From NCBI RefSeq assembly GCF_029194005.1, contig NZ_JARFVA010000003.1:477501-541500 (forward strand): 64,000 nt of DNA, read 5' to 3'. Made by a program: the position numbers and the translations under genes. Of the stretch, positions 25,291-34,772 are shown piece by piece (the first letter of the stretch is position 1; each line of letters opens with the position of its first letter). The notes beneath the pieces were generated by a model. That model searched no databases, was not told the DNA's origin, and saw only the letters and a program-made list of their open reading frames with translations. Origin of the DNA: Flagellimonas okinawensis (lineage in GTDB: Bacteria; Bacteroidota; Bacteroidia; Flavobacteriales; Flavobacteriaceae).

Positions 25291-27561
25291 TTGAAATCAA
25301 GTTGCAAACATCTAGCCCTCTTATGGATAGCCTTGATCGGCCATTATAGTTTTGCCCAATCGGCATCTCTGAACGGTAAGGTGACCGACAATGGAGAACC
25401 TTTACCCTTGGCAAACGTGATTTTGAAAGGAACCGATATGGGAACCGCTACGGACATTGACGGCATGTTTGAGATGACCGACATTCAACCTGGAGATTAT
25501 GTGGTATTGGTGACCTCATTGGGGTATCAACCGTATCAAAGCAAAATCAGTCTTGGAGCAGGAGCGAATAAAACCATCAACATACAACTGGAACCTTCTG
25601 CACAAAGTTTGGACGAAACCGTGGTTACCGGCACCCTAAAACCAGTAAGCCGATTGGAAAGCCCCGTTCCCGTAGAGGTGTACTCCCCTACTTTTTTAAA
25701 AAAGAATCCTACGGCCAGTGTTTTTGATGCGCTGCAGAATGTAAACGGAGTCCGTCCACAAATTAATTGCAACGTCTGTAATACGGGTGATATCCATATC
25801 AATGGACTGGAAGGTCCCTACACCCTGGTTCTTATCGACGGGATGCCCATTGTTAGTGGTTTGGGTACAGTGTACGGCCTAACCGGTATCCCAAATTCCC
25901 TGATCGAGCAGATTGAAATTGTAAAAGGTCCGGCTTCTTCGCTTTATGGTAGTGAAGCAGTAGGCGGTTTGATCAACATCATCACTAAAAATGCGATTAG
26001 TGCTCCAGAGTTTTTTGCCGATGGCTTTGCCACGGGTTGGGGCGAGTACAATTTGGATGTGGGCAGTAAAATATCGGTCAGCGATAAAACAAACCTGCTT
26101 TTGGGTCTTAATTACTTCAATTATGATATCCCTGTGGACAAGAACGGCGATGATTTTACCGACTTGACACTTCAGGACCGCATCTCTATATTTCAAAAAT
26201 GGGATTTTGAACGGAAGGATAACCGTTTGTTCTCCTTGGCGGGGCGCTTTTTTTACGAGGACCGATGGGGTGGTGAAATGCAATGGACCCCGGAATACCG
26301 TGGCGGGGATGAAATCTATGGAGAAAGTATATACACGCGAAGATGGGAGTTGCTCGGAAAGTATCAGCTGCCGTTTGAAGAAAAGTTTCTCCTCTCTTTC
26401 TCCTATAATGATCATAACCAGAACTCCGTATATGGCGATACGGAATATTTGGCCGACCAACGCATTGGTTTTGCCCAATTGACCTGGGACAAGACTGCCG
26501 GGAATCACGATTTACTTTTCGGAAGTGCGGTCAGATATAATTATTACAACGACAATACGCCTGCAACCACAGAGGCGGACAATATTTGGATTCCAAGCGT
26601 ATTTGCGCAGGACGAATACACCTTTGCCCCCAAACATTCCTTTTTAGCCGGGCTACGATACGATTATGACCAACGGCACGGCAATATTCTAACCCCACGC
26701 GCAGCTTATAAATGGAAGATCTCCGACAACGACATTTTCCGGGTGAACGCAGGAACAGGATTTCGCGTAGTCAATTTATTTACTGAAGATCACGCAGCGC
26801 TTACAGGGTCCCGAGATGTTGTGATTGCAGAAGAGTTGAAGCCAGAACGGTCTGTCAATGTCAACATCAATTATTTGAAGAAAATTTATAGCGACAATGG
26901 CACCTTTATCGGGTTGGATGCTTCTGCATTTTACACTAGATTCTCGAATGTGATACTGCCCGACTATGAGACCAATCCCAATCAAATCATTTATGACAAC
27001 CTTGATGGAAAATCGGTTTCTCAAGGGGTAAGTGCCAATTTGGACATTGCTTTCCCGAGCAGTTTCAAGATTATGGTCGGGGCCACTTGGCAGGATGTGA
27101 GCAGCACCGAAAATGGAGTGACCCAACAACAAATCCTTACCGAAAGCATTACCGCTACGTGGAATTTATCGTACACTTTTCATGCTCTAAAGCTTACGGC
27201 AGATTATACAGGGAATTTATATGGCTCGATGCGTTTACCCTTGTTGGGCGATTTAGATCCTCGAAGTGAATATTCTCCAACATGGAGCATCCAGAATATC
27301 CAGTTTACCTACAAAGGATTGAACAATTTTGAAGTATACGGAGGCGTAAAGAACTTGTTGGATTGGACACCGAACCGTGGCAACCCTTTTATTATTGCAA
27401 GGGCAAACGATCCTTTTGATAGGGATGTGATGTTTGATAGTAATGGTAATGCCGTAGCCACACCCAACAACCCCTACGCGCTCACTTTTGACCCCAGTTA
27501 TGTGTACGGACCCAACCAAGGGATTCGTGGGTTCTTTGGGTTGCGGTATACAGTTTTTTAG
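25291..27561 (+). CDS. TonB-dependent receptor, likely metal or metal-complex uptake
   Basis: A 756-residue outer-membrane receptor. The start is TTG at 25291: a stop codon lies directly upstream and the next Met is near residue 49, so no ATG would include the signal peptide (ending SFAQ). Residues about 27-110 form a carboxypeptidase-regulatory-like domain (LNGKVTDNGEPLPLANVILKG). The plug contains GDIHINGLEGPYTLVLIDGMPIV and the TonB-barrel follows up to the terminal Phe. A Cys pair (C160, C163) sits in the plug. Location opposite a DtxR-family regulator and ZIP transporter suggests a metal or metal-chelate ligand. Confidence 0.92.
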   Translation: MKSSCKHLALLWIALIGHYSFAQSASLNGKVTDNGEPLPLANVILKGTDMGTATDIDGMFEMTDIQPGDYVVLVTSLGYQPYQSKISLGAGANKTINIQLEPSAQSLDETVVTGTLKPVSRLESPVPVEVYSPTFLKKNPTASVFDALQNVNGVRPQINCNVCNTGDIHINGLEGPYTLVLIDGMPIVSGLGTVYGLTGIPNSLIEQIEIVKGPASSLYGSEAVGGLINIITKNAISAPEFFADGFATGWGEYNLDVGSKISVSDKTNLLLGLNYFNYDIPVDKNGDDFTDLTLQDRISIFQKWDFERKDNRLFSLAGRFFYEDRWGGEMQWTPEYRGGDEIYGESIYTRRWELLGKYQLPFEEKFLLSFSYNDHNQNSVYGDTEYLADQRIGFAQLTWDKTAGNHDLLFGSAVRYNYYNDNTPATTEADNIWIPSVFAQDEYTFAPKHSFLAGLRYDYDQRHGNILTPRAAYKWKISDNDIFRVNAGTGFRVVNLFTEDHAALTGSRDVVIAEELKPERSVNVNINYLKKIYSDNGTFIGLDASAFYTRFSNVILPDYETNPNQIIYDNLDGKSVSQGVSANLDIAFPSSFKIMVGATWQDVSSTENGVTQQQILTESITATWNLSYTFHALKLTADYTGNLYGSMRLPLLGDLDPRSEYSPTWSIQNIQFTYKGLNNFEVYGGVKNLLDWTPNRGNPFIIARANDPFDRDVMFDSNGNAVATPNNPYALTFDPSYVYGPNQGIRGFFGLRYTVF

Positions 27562-27613
27562 GGTGAGGAAAGATTGGTTATCTTAGATGTGAAACACCTC
27601 AAATTTCATCTGA

Positions 27614-28099
27614 ATGGATAATGTAATTACCTACTTAAAACCGGTTTCAATATTTAAAAGGATATTTGGAACCGTAATTTTTATATTCTCATTTTATACT
27701 GTGATATATCAAAATATTCTTTTTGGTTTTTTCATGCTTTCTTTTGCGGTCTATCTGATTTCCTCAGAAGGAACACAAATTAATCTTGATAATCGAACCT
27801 ACAGGAGCATATGGTCAATTTTCGCAATACATTTTGGCAAGTGGAAACCAATTCCAGATTTCGAGTACATTTCTGTTTTTAAAGGTAAACAGAAACAACG
27901 TGTCAACTCATTGGGTGCTTCAACTACTTTCACAGATGTAGTGTTTCTTATCAATCTATTTTATAACAGAAATAAGCACATCACATTTTATCGAACTTTT
28001 GACAAGGAAAACGCCTTTAAGGTAGCTCAACACTTTAAATTAGCGTTGGGATTGGATATTCTTGATGCTACTGAAAGAGAGCAAAAATGGGTAGATTAA
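27614..28099 (+). CDS. Uncharacterised membrane protein
   Basis: A 161-residue protein with two N-terminal membrane helices (ISIFKRIFGTV onward, and NILFGFFMLSFAVYLIS) and a soluble domain of about 100 residues with alternating strands, possibly PH-like. No family is recognised. It lies between the TonB receptor and the lycopene cyclase gene, with 52 and 42 bases of spacing, and is not clearly tied to either. Confidence 0.72.
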   Translation: MDNVITYLKPVSIFKRIFGTVIFIFSFYTVIYQNILFGFFMLSFAVYLISSEGTQINLDNRTYRSIWSIFAIHFGKWKPIPDFEYISVFKGKQKQRVNSLGASTTFTDVVFLINLFYNRNKHITFYRTFDKENAFKVAQHFKLALGLDILDATEREQKWVD

Positions 28100-28141
28100 T
28101 AATTCAAAACAATTCTATTTCCTTATCCTATCTTTAATACT

Positions 28142-29284
28142 ATGCCCAAGCACGATTACATTATTTTAGGAGCTGGCGCGGCTGGACTATTGTTGGCCGA
28201 TGCTTTGGGCAAGGATGAATTCTTTGCCTCCAAAACAATTTTGGTACTGGACAAAGATGATAAATCCAAAAACGATCGTACCTGGTGTTTTTGGGAGCGT
28301 GGTAAAGGACAATTTGATGACCTCATCTACAAAACTTGGGATACCATTTATGTGGGCGGACAGCGACTTCAAAAATCAACTTCCATTGCTCCCTATACCT
28401 ACAAAATGCTACGTGGCATTGACTTTTACAACCACTTTGTACCAAAGGTAAAAGCCTACCCCAACATTACTTTCGCTCAAGAGGAAGTGCTACATGTTAA
28501 AGAGCAGCAAAATGAGGTCTTAGTGACCACGTCAGCTCAAAAATTCACCGGACAAACGGTATTTTCCAGCCTCTTTAACCCTTCCATCCCTTTAAAACAG
28601 AGCAGATACCCTGTTTTGCAACAGCACTTTGTTGGATGGCAAATAAAAACCGAACAGTCGGTATTTAAATTAGGAGAGGCCACTTTTATGGACTTCTCCA
28701 TACCACAAAAAGGCAATACACGCTTTATGTATGTGCTTCCCTTTTCGGAAAACGAAGCCTTGGTAGAGTACACCTTGTTCTCAGAGCACCTCTTGAAAAA
28801 AAGTGAGTATGAGGAGGCCATCAAAACGTACATTTCCGAGAACTACGGTAATACAAAATACTCCGTCGAAGAAATAGAATTTGGTAGCATTCCAATGACT
28901 TGCTATCCGTTTCATCAACATAACACCAATCGAGTTTTCCATATCGGAATTGCAGGCGGATGGGCCAAACCAAGTACAGGCTATACCTTCTACAACACAA
29001 CTCGGCAAGTACCCAAACTGGTAGAATATTTAAAAACCGGGGAACCATTGACCGAATTCCACCAAAAAAGCAGATTCTTGTTTTACGATATGCTGTTACT
29101 CGATATTCTGTACGAGAACAATCACTTAGGACACGAAATTTTCGAGTCCATGTTCAAAAAAAGAAAGGCTTCACTGATCTTAAAATTCCTCGAAAACAAG
29201 ACCAATTTGTGGGAAGAGCTCAAGATTGTAACCGCTCCGAAACCTATGCCTTTTATCAGAGCTTTGTTAAAGCGAATCTTCTAA
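28142..29284 (+). CDS. crtY: Lycopene cyclase (CrtY type)
   Basis: A 380-residue FAD-dependent lycopene beta-cyclase, which closes the ends of lycopene to give beta-carotene for zeaxanthin-type pigments. The N-terminal dinucleotide motif is LGAGAAGLLLADAL, followed by the family signature NDRTWCFWE and later PMTCYPFHQHNTNRVFHIGIAGGWAKPSTGYTF. Other carotenoid genes (crtB, crtI, crtZ) are not in this window. Its stop overlaps the convergent polyprenyl synthase gene by 4 bases; that enzyme could supply GGPP. Confidence 0.93.
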   Translation: MPKHDYIILGAGAAGLLLADALGKDEFFASKTILVLDKDDKSKNDRTWCFWERGKGQFDDLIYKTWDTIYVGGQRLQKSTSIAPYTYKMLRGIDFYNHFVPKVKAYPNITFAQEEVLHVKEQQNEVLVTTSAQKFTGQTVFSSLFNPSIPLKQSRYPVLQQHFVGWQIKTEQSVFKLGEATFMDFSIPQKGNTRFMYVLPFSENEALVEYTLFSEHLLKKSEYEEAIKTYISENYGNTKYSVEEIEFGSIPMTCYPFHQHNTNRVFHIGIAGGWAKPSTGYTFYNTTRQVPKLVEYLKTGEPLTEFHQKSRFLFYDMLLLDILYENNHLGHEIFESMFKKRKASLILKFLENKTNLWEELKIVTAPKPMPFIRALLKRIF

Positions 29285-30264
29285 ACGGTGCGTTCCATTA
29301 AACTTTCTCCAAATTCCTTCAGCAACACTTTGCTTTTCTCTGGAAGTTTTGTTTCCGCCAAGGCATCAAACGCCTCTTGGGTAAAACTTTTAATGGCTTT
29401 TTTGGTTTCATCCACCGCACCGCTTTCCTTAAAAATAGTTTTTACGGCAGCTACTTTTGCTGTGGAGTCTTCAGGTTTTATGGTATAGAGATGCTGTAAA
29501 CCTTCTTGATCATCTTGGGAGGCTTTTTCCAAGGATTTTAAATACAGATAGGTCTTTTTGTTTTCCATGATATCGCCCCCGACCTGCTTACCAAAGGTTT
29601 TGGGGTCACCAAAAGCATCCAAATAATCGTCTTGCAATTGGAAGGCTATGCCCAGGTTGCGACCGAATTCATAAATGGCATCTGCATCTTTTGGAGAGGC
29701 ACCGGCCACAACAGCTCCCATTTTCATGGCGGCAGCCACCAGAACAGAGGTCTTGTATTCGATCATTTTTAAATATTCGGGAATCGTCACATCGTCGCGG
29801 GTCTCAAAATCCACATCATATTGTTGACCTTCACATACCTCAAGCGCTGTTTTACTGAACAATTTAGTAAGTTCAACATAAGTTTCGGCTGGATAGCTTT
29901 CAAAAAACTGATAGGATAAAATCAACATGGCATCGCCTGACAGGATTCCAGTATTCACATCCCACTTTTCGTGTACCGTGGTTTTTCCCCTTCGTAAAGG
30001 GGCATCGTCCATAATATCGTCGTGGACCAACGAAAAGTTATGGAACATTTCCACGGCCAATGCGGCATCCATAGCAGACTCCACCTTCCCCCCAAAAGCC
30101 TCGGCCGTCATCAAAGTAAGAATTGGCCGCATACGCTTACCGCCTAATCCTAAAATATATTTAACCGGCGCGTACAAACTCTTGGGCTCCCCTAACTGGG
30201 TTCTTGCCACGAGATACGTAACAAACTGTTCCCTATACTGACTAATGATATCGATATGTGACAT
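29281..30264 (-). CDS. Polyprenyl (geranylgeranyl) diphosphate synthase
   Basis: A 327-residue trans-prenyltransferase that adds isopentenyl diphosphate to allylic diphosphates. The first Asp-rich motif is DDIMD at residues 82-86 followed by RRG, and the second is DDYLD in FQLQDDYLDAFGD. GGKRMRP (residues 41-47) is the usual IPP-binding segment. Chain length (FPP, GGPP or longer) cannot be fixed. Pairing with crtY suggests GGPP for carotenoids, although quinone chain synthesis is also possible. A TATTTTTG box lies 5 bases from the ATG. Confidence 0.93.
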   Translation of the reverse strand: MSHIDIISQYREQFVTYLVARTQLGEPKSLYAPVKYILGLGGKRMRPILTLMTAEAFGGKVESAMDAALAVEMFHNFSLVHDDIMDDAPLRRGKTTVHEKWDVNTGILSGDAMLILSYQFFESYPAETYVELTKLFSKTALEVCEGQQYDVDFETRDDVTIPEYLKMIEYKTSVLVAAAMKMGAVVAGASPKDADAIYEFGRNLGIAFQLQDDYLDAFGDPKTFGKQVGGDIMENKKTYLYLKSLEKASQDDQEGLQHLYTIKPEDSTAKVAAVKTIFKESGAVDETKKAIKSFTQEAFDALAETKLPEKSKVLLKEFGESLMERTV

Positions 30265-30269
30265 GGAGC

Positions 30270-30277
30270 CAAAAATA
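30270..30277 (-). promoter_or_regulatory. Candidate -7 box of the polyprenyl synthase gene
   Basis: On the minus strand the bases are TATTTTTG, only 5 bases upstream of the ATG at 30264. If used, the transcript would have almost no leader. Confidence 0.45.
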
Positions 30278-30437
30278 CATTCAAATATTGAATTTGGGAT
30301 TACAGCTCCGATTTAAAACTTGGATACAACTTATCCAAACCTTTAAAAATCAACTGTGGTAAAAAAAATTTCAGAAAAACTGCAATAGAATTCTTTTTTA
30401 TCGTCTCTATAAGTGAAAAGCAACCTGATCCAACCGA

Positions 30438-30986
30438 ATGGCAGCCAAAACCGATAATCGCAATAATCTGACGGACTTCTTTAACGAGGAGTATGGCTCG
30501 CTGCGTTCCTATGTGCAGTCCAAGATCAGGGATACATCGGAAAGGGATGCCGAAGATATTGTGCAGGATGTTGCACTGCGGATGTTTTCGCGATCGGATG
30601 ATGCCCTGCCCATAACCAATGTGGGCGGGTTTGTTTACAATGCCATTAGGAACAGGATCATAGACATTATGAGGGGCAAAAAAGAGCGAAAACTTCCCAG
30701 TGAAGATATTGACCAACAATGGCGCGAGTTTGCTGAGTTCTTTTATGGTGATGCGGACAACCGTTATTCCCCAGAAATGGAGCAAGCCCTAAAAAATGCG
30801 GTCGAAAACCTAAAACCTGTCTATCGGGACATTATTGTCGCTATAGATTTTGAAGGATACAATTACAAACAAATAACAGAAAGAACCGGGATTCCACAAG
30901 GCACCTTAATGTCCAGAAGACACCGGGCCATGTCGGAATTATCAAAAACATTGGAGAATATTAAAGAATTGAGTTATGGAACATAA
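30438..30986 (+). CDS. ECF-type sigma factor (second)
   Basis: A 182-residue sigma factor. Region 2 is seen in FFNEEYGSLRSYVQSKIRDTSERDAEDIVQDVALRMF and FVYNAIRNRIIDIMRGKK. Region 4 is ALKNAVENLKPVYRDIIVAIDFEGYNYKQITERTGIPQGTLMSRRHRAMSELSKTL. Its end overlaps the next gene by 11 bases. It lacks the zinc-finger anti-sigma partner seen at 6865; the overlapping membrane protein may take that role. Target genes are unknown. Confidence 0.9.
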   Translation: MAAKTDNRNNLTDFFNEEYGSLRSYVQSKIRDTSERDAEDIVQDVALRMFSRSDDALPITNVGGFVYNAIRNRIIDIMRGKKERKLPSEDIDQQWREFAEFFYGDADNRYSPEMEQALKNAVENLKPVYRDIIVAIDFEGYNYKQITERTGIPQGTLMSRRHRAMSELSKTLENIKELSYGT

Positions 30987-31410
30987 AAGAGAATTTGAGA
31001 AAGTTGTAGAGAAAAAGGTGGAGAGCACTGTAAAAAAAGTAGTCAAGGTTATTGCCATGGTGATACTGGGTGTACTGATATTTCTATTGGCAAATTACCT
31101 GTTGATGCGACTTTGGAACTGGCTGATGCCCGATTTATTCGGTGTGGGAACAGTTACCTACTGGCAGGCACTGGGCGTCTTTGTTTTGGCCAAACTTTTG
31201 TTCGGCTTTGGTGGAGGCGGAGGAAAAAGTAAAGGTGGCACAAGTCACAAAAAGAAAATTAAATCGTCCAATACATGTATGCCATGGAGAAGGGATTTTG
31301 ATGAGTGGAAACACTATGATCAATTTTGGAAAGAGGAAGGCGAAGAAGCATTTAAAGCATATGTTGAAAAAATCAAAAACGACAATCATGATACATCAGA
31401 AGAAAACTAG
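30976..31410 (+). CDS. Small membrane protein coupled to the ECF sigma factor
   Basis: A 144-residue protein with a charged N-terminal helix (EHKREFEKVVEKKVESTVKKVVK), two membrane segments (IAMVILGVLIFLLANYLLM and WQALGVFVLAKLLFGFG) and a Gly-rich linker leading to a charged tail. Overlap with the sigma gene by 11 bases implies tight translational coupling. A membrane-bound regulator of the sigma factor is a reasonable inference. No known anti-sigma motif is visible. Confidence 0.8.
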   Translation: MEHKREFEKVVEKKVESTVKKVVKVIAMVILGVLIFLLANYLLMRLWNWLMPDLFGVGTVTYWQALGVFVLAKLLFGFGGGGGKSKGGTSHKKKIKSSNTCMPWRRDFDEWKHYDQFWKEEGEEAFKAYVEKIKNDNHDTSEEN

Positions 31411-31569
31411 AAAGAAATATCTACTCCAGTTCAGTCCATTTTTTTGGCGATTGGGAAGTCCAGGCATGGATACCAACCAAAAAGATTCTCAGCTTAGGCC
31501 AGTATTTGTGGATAGCAAAAAATCCAATTGAATGAAATTGTCATTCCCTCGTTAAAAAATTGTAAAACC

Positions 31570-31601
31570 ATGGAAACTTTTTTTGTTTTTAAAGTTTCCA
31601 T
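31570..31601. promoter_or_regulatory. TetR-type operator with the -33 element between its arms
   Basis: ATGGAAACTTT (31570-31580) and AAAGTTTCCAT (31591-31601) are perfect 11-base inverted arms around a 10-base T-rich centre. The -33 TTTG of the downstream promoter lies inside the centre, so a bound repressor would hide it. It sits 20 bases before the tetR-family start. Confidence 0.75.
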
Positions 31602-31612
31602 AATTACATTTG
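31583..31612 (+). promoter_or_regulatory. Promoter of the TetR/RND operon
   Basis: TTG at 31583-31585 and TACATTTG at 31605-31612 are separated by 19 bases, an exact match to the Bacteroidota TTTG-N19-TAnnTTTG pattern. The ATG at 31622 is 9 bases downstream of the -7 box. Confidence 0.75.
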
Positions 31613-31621
31613 CCCCTGATT

Positions 31622-32227
31622 ATGAGGGAAAATATTATTCAAAAAGCAACTGAAATGTTCTTAAACCTAGGTTTTAAGAGCGTTACCATGGACGACCTGG
31701 CCCATGAGATGGGCATATCCAAAAAAACGATATACTCCTATTTTAAAAATAAACATGAGCTGGTAGAACAGACCACCATGTCCATGTCCGAGTATATCAC
31801 CTGTGGAATCAATGATATTATTTCATTCGAGAAAAATCCGATCGAAGAATTGTACGAGATCAAAAAGTTTGTGATGCTTCACATGAAAGATGAAAAATCA
31901 TCACCACTTTACCAATTGCAGAAGTACTACCCGAAAATATTCAAATCGTTGATGCAAATTCAGTTCGAATGCACAAACAAGTGCGTTGCCGAAAACGTAC
32001 AAAGAGGAATTAATCTGGGTATTTACAGGGCGAACCTCAATGTGGAATTCGTATCCAGAATCTATTTTTCTGGAGTCATGGCCATAAAAAACAACAAATT
32101 GTTTCCCACGGATATTTTTAGTCAACCTCAATTGTTGGACAATTATTTGGAATATCACCTAAGGGGCATCGTTACTCCGGAAGGAAGAAAAACACTCAAC
32201 TCAATCATCAATTCAAATCAAGAATAA
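31622..32227 (+). CDS. TetR family transcriptional repressor
   Basis: A 201-residue regulator with the N-terminal TetR helix-turn-helix (NIIQKATEMFLNLGFKSVTMDDLAHEMGISKKTIYSYFKNKHELV) and a helical ligand-binding domain. I place the start at the ATG at 31622; the in-frame TTG at 31610 is part of the -7 box. The TolC gene begins on the very next base after its stop, so it heads a four-gene pump operon and probably represses it through the upstream palindrome. Confidence 0.93.
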   Translation: MRENIIQKATEMFLNLGFKSVTMDDLAHEMGISKKTIYSYFKNKHELVEQTTMSMSEYITCGINDIISFEKNPIEELYEIKKFVMLHMKDEKSSPLYQLQKYYPKIFKSLMQIQFECTNKCVAENVQRGINLGIYRANLNVEFVSRIYFSGVMAIKNNKLFPTDIFSQPQLLDNYLEYHLRGIVTPEGRKTLNSIINSNQE

Positions 32228-33559
32228 ATGCGAAATACGTTAATCAGTCTACTACTTATACTCCCTTGGTTGGCATCTGCCCAAGACACCATACCCAGTC
32301 TTAGTTTGGACGAGGCCATTTCCTATGCTCTCGAACACAATTACAGTGCTATCAATGCCAGTAGGGACATTTTGGATGCCCAGAAACAGAAATGGGAGAC
32401 CATCGCAACCGGACTTCCTCAAATTAGTGGGGCGGTCAGTTATCAAAACCAATTAAAGCAGCCCGTATCGCAGATTCCTGCAGAGTTTTTTGGCGGGGAG
32501 CCAGGCACTTACCAAGAGGTGGTTTTTGGGCAGGCCCAGTCCATGTCGGCAACCGCTACATTGAGGCAACAGATTTTTGACGGATCCTATATCGTAGGTG
32601 TCCAGGCTACGAAAACCTTTTTGGAATACAGCCAGAACAACAAGGAAAAAACAGCGCTTGATGTTCGAAAATCTGTCGTAGAGGCATACGGCAACGTACT
32701 TTTGGCCCAAGAAAGTGTGTTGATATCCGAAAGGAACAAGGCTACGCTCGAAGAAAACCTCTACGAGACCAAACGCATTTACGAAAATGGTCTTGGGGAT
32801 GAAGAAAGTGTGGACCAATTGCAGATAACCTTATCCACAGTGGACAATCAGCTCAAGAATGCCCGTAGGATGGAGGAAATCACCCTTCAGATGTTGAATC
32901 TTGTCTTAGGGCTACCCATTGAAAGCCCAACGGTACTCACCGAAAACTTGGATGATCTAACTCAACGTCAGATTGATCTTGGTTTAATTGATTCCGAATT
33001 TAACATAGAGAACAATGTGGATTACAAAATGGCCGCCAACCTCAACGAACAACGTTTCCTTGAGCTGAAATTGGCCAAAAGTCGTGCCTTACCTACGTTA
33101 AATGCTTTTGTCAATTATGGCGGTAATTCCTTTAGCAACAACTTTACCTTTTTGGACAGTGGTCAACAATGGTTCGGTTCATCCATTTTAGGTGTGGACC
33201 TAAACATACCCATATTTAGTTCATTGGGCCGAAGCGCAAGTACACAAAGAGCAAAAATTGCCCTTGAAAAGGCAAAAACACAATTTACCGAAGCTCAGGC
33301 CCAAATAAGGCTTCAATTGGAAAGTGCCAAAAGCGACTATATCCTTGCCATAGAGCAATATGGCACTTCCAAGGACAATCTGGAACTGGCAGAACGTATC
33401 GAAAAGAAAAATCAAATCAAATATTCCGAAGGGCTTGCCACGAGCTTTGAGCTAAGACAAGCACAGACTCAATTGTATTCGAGCCAGCAAGAATATTTAC
33501 AGTCCATGGTCGATGTGATCAACAAAAAGACCGAACTGGAAAACATCATAAATCAATAA
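32228..33559 (+). CDS. TolC family outer membrane efflux protein
   Basis: A 443-residue exported protein, signal peptide ending ASAQ at residue 18. It has the duplicated long-helix organisation of outer membrane factors, with the LSLDEAISYALEHNYSAINA opening and QAQTQLYSSQQEYLQSMVDVINKKTELENI closing. It forms the outer-membrane channel of the tripartite pump encoded by the next two genes. It abuts the tetR-family stop with no gap. Confidence 0.94.
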   Translation: MRNTLISLLLILPWLASAQDTIPSLSLDEAISYALEHNYSAINASRDILDAQKQKWETIATGLPQISGAVSYQNQLKQPVSQIPAEFFGGEPGTYQEVVFGQAQSMSATATLRQQIFDGSYIVGVQATKTFLEYSQNNKEKTALDVRKSVVEAYGNVLLAQESVLISERNKATLEENLYETKRIYENGLGDEESVDQLQITLSTVDNQLKNARRMEEITLQMLNLVLGLPIESPTVLTENLDDLTQRQIDLGLIDSEFNIENNVDYKMAANLNEQRFLELKLAKSRALPTLNAFVNYGGNSFSNNFTFLDSGQQWFGSSILGVDLNIPIFSSLGRSASTQRAKIALEKAKTQFTEAQAQIRLQLESAKSDYILAIEQYGTSKDNLELAERIEKKNQIKYSEGLATSFELRQAQTQLYSSQQEYLQSMVDVINKKTELENIINQ

Positions 33560-33582
33560 CAGAAAAAGAAAACCATTCCATC

Positions 33583-34752
33583 ATGAAAAAAGCTATATAT
33601 ATAACTCTATCTGCGGTAATACTGGCATCTTGTGGTGACAGCGGCAAGTCATTGGACAAAGTATTGGCCAGCAAGGATATTGAGGCCATTCGTGCCAAAC
33701 ATTCAGAAATTTCAAGCGAAAAAAAGGCCTTGGAAACACAATTGAAGTCCTTGGATTCCGCCATAGCCCTATTGGATGACACCGCCAAGCTACCTTTGGT
33801 CACCACCATAGAGGTACACCCACAAAAGTTTGACCATTACCTAGAACTCCAAGGTGATGTGATGACCAAACAAAATGTGCTTATTTATCCTGAAATGTCA
33901 GGAACATTGAACAAGGTTTATGTAAAAGAAGGCCAAAAAGTGACCAAAGGTCAAGTATTGGCCACTATTGATGACGGAGGACTTTCCAGCCAATTGGCGC
34001 AAATGAAAACCCAGGCTGAATTGAGCAAAACCACTTTTGAACGTCAAAAAAGACTTTGGGAGCAGAACATTGGTTCCGAAATTCAATATCTCCAAGCAAA
34101 AACCAACTACGAAGCCCAACAAAGTGCGGTGAAGCAGATGGAAAGCCAAGTAGGTAAATCGAGCATCCGAGCACCATTCACAGGAATTATCGACGATGTG
34201 ATCAAGGATGAAGGTACCGTTGTGAGTCCAGGACCAGGTTCCGAAGTGTTCCGAATAGTGAACCTTTCCAACATGTATATTGAAGTTGAAGTACCTGAAA
34301 GTCATTTGACCAACGTGACCCCTGGCAAAAATGTAAAGGTTTACTTCCCGGTATTGGGCGATAGTGTAGCCACCACGATCAGACAGACCGGTAATTTCAT
34401 TAATCCAAGCAACCGTTCTTTTACGGCTGAGATTCCCGTACCAAGTCAGGATGGAAAAATTAAGCCAAACCTTACTGCTCGTGTCATGATCAATGATTAC
34501 ACCAGTGAAAATGCCATTTTAATTCCACAAAGCATCCTATCGGAAAACGCCGATGGTGAGCAATATGTGTTTTTAGTGGAGGCAGACTCCATTAAAAATG
34601 ACCCAGTTGCCAAAAAAGTAGTGGTAAAAACCGGAAAGACCCAAGGCGATTTTGTAGAGGTCCTCTCTGGAATCAATGAAGGGGACGCCATTATAGATGA
34701 AGGGGCCAGAAGTGTAAAAGAAGGACAAAAGGTCAACATAAAAAACAGCTAG
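33583..34752 (+). CDS. RND efflux periplasmic adaptor subunit, lipoprotein
   Basis: A 389-residue membrane fusion protein with a lipobox at C17 (ILASC). An N-terminal coiled-coil-like stretch precedes the lipoyl halves (PEMSGTLNKVYVKEGQKVTKGQVLATID and SSIRAPFTGIIDDVIKDEGTVVSPGPGSEVF), the hairpin and the beta-barrel domain. It bridges the RND pump and TolC. Spacing is 23 bases after tolC and 20 before the pump. Confidence 0.94.
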   Translation: MKKAIYITLSAVILASCGDSGKSLDKVLASKDIEAIRAKHSEISSEKKALETQLKSLDSAIALLDDTAKLPLVTTIEVHPQKFDHYLELQGDVMTKQNVLIYPEMSGTLNKVYVKEGQKVTKGQVLATIDDGGLSSQLAQMKTQAELSKTTFERQKRLWEQNIGSEIQYLQAKTNYEAQQSAVKQMESQVGKSSIRAPFTGIIDDVIKDEGTVVSPGPGSEVFRIVNLSNMYIEVEVPESHLTNVTPGKNVKVYFPVLGDSVATTIRQTGNFINPSNRSFTAEIPVPSQDGKIKPNLTARVMINDYTSENAILIPQSILSENADGEQYVFLVEADSIKNDPVAKKVVVKTGKTQGDFVEVLSGINEGDAIIDEGARSVKEGQKVNIKNS

Positions 34753-34772
34753 ACAGCCAACAGATTTCAATT

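Noticed and set aside
25879..26508. Minus-strand ORF of 209 codons inside the TonB receptor
   Set aside because: Antisense to conserved plug and barrel segments and without a recognisable family.
31142..31531. Plus-strand ORF of 129 codons overlapping the small membrane protein
   Set aside because: Most of it is an alternative frame of the coupled sigma-partner gene; the unique 3' part has no recognisable features.
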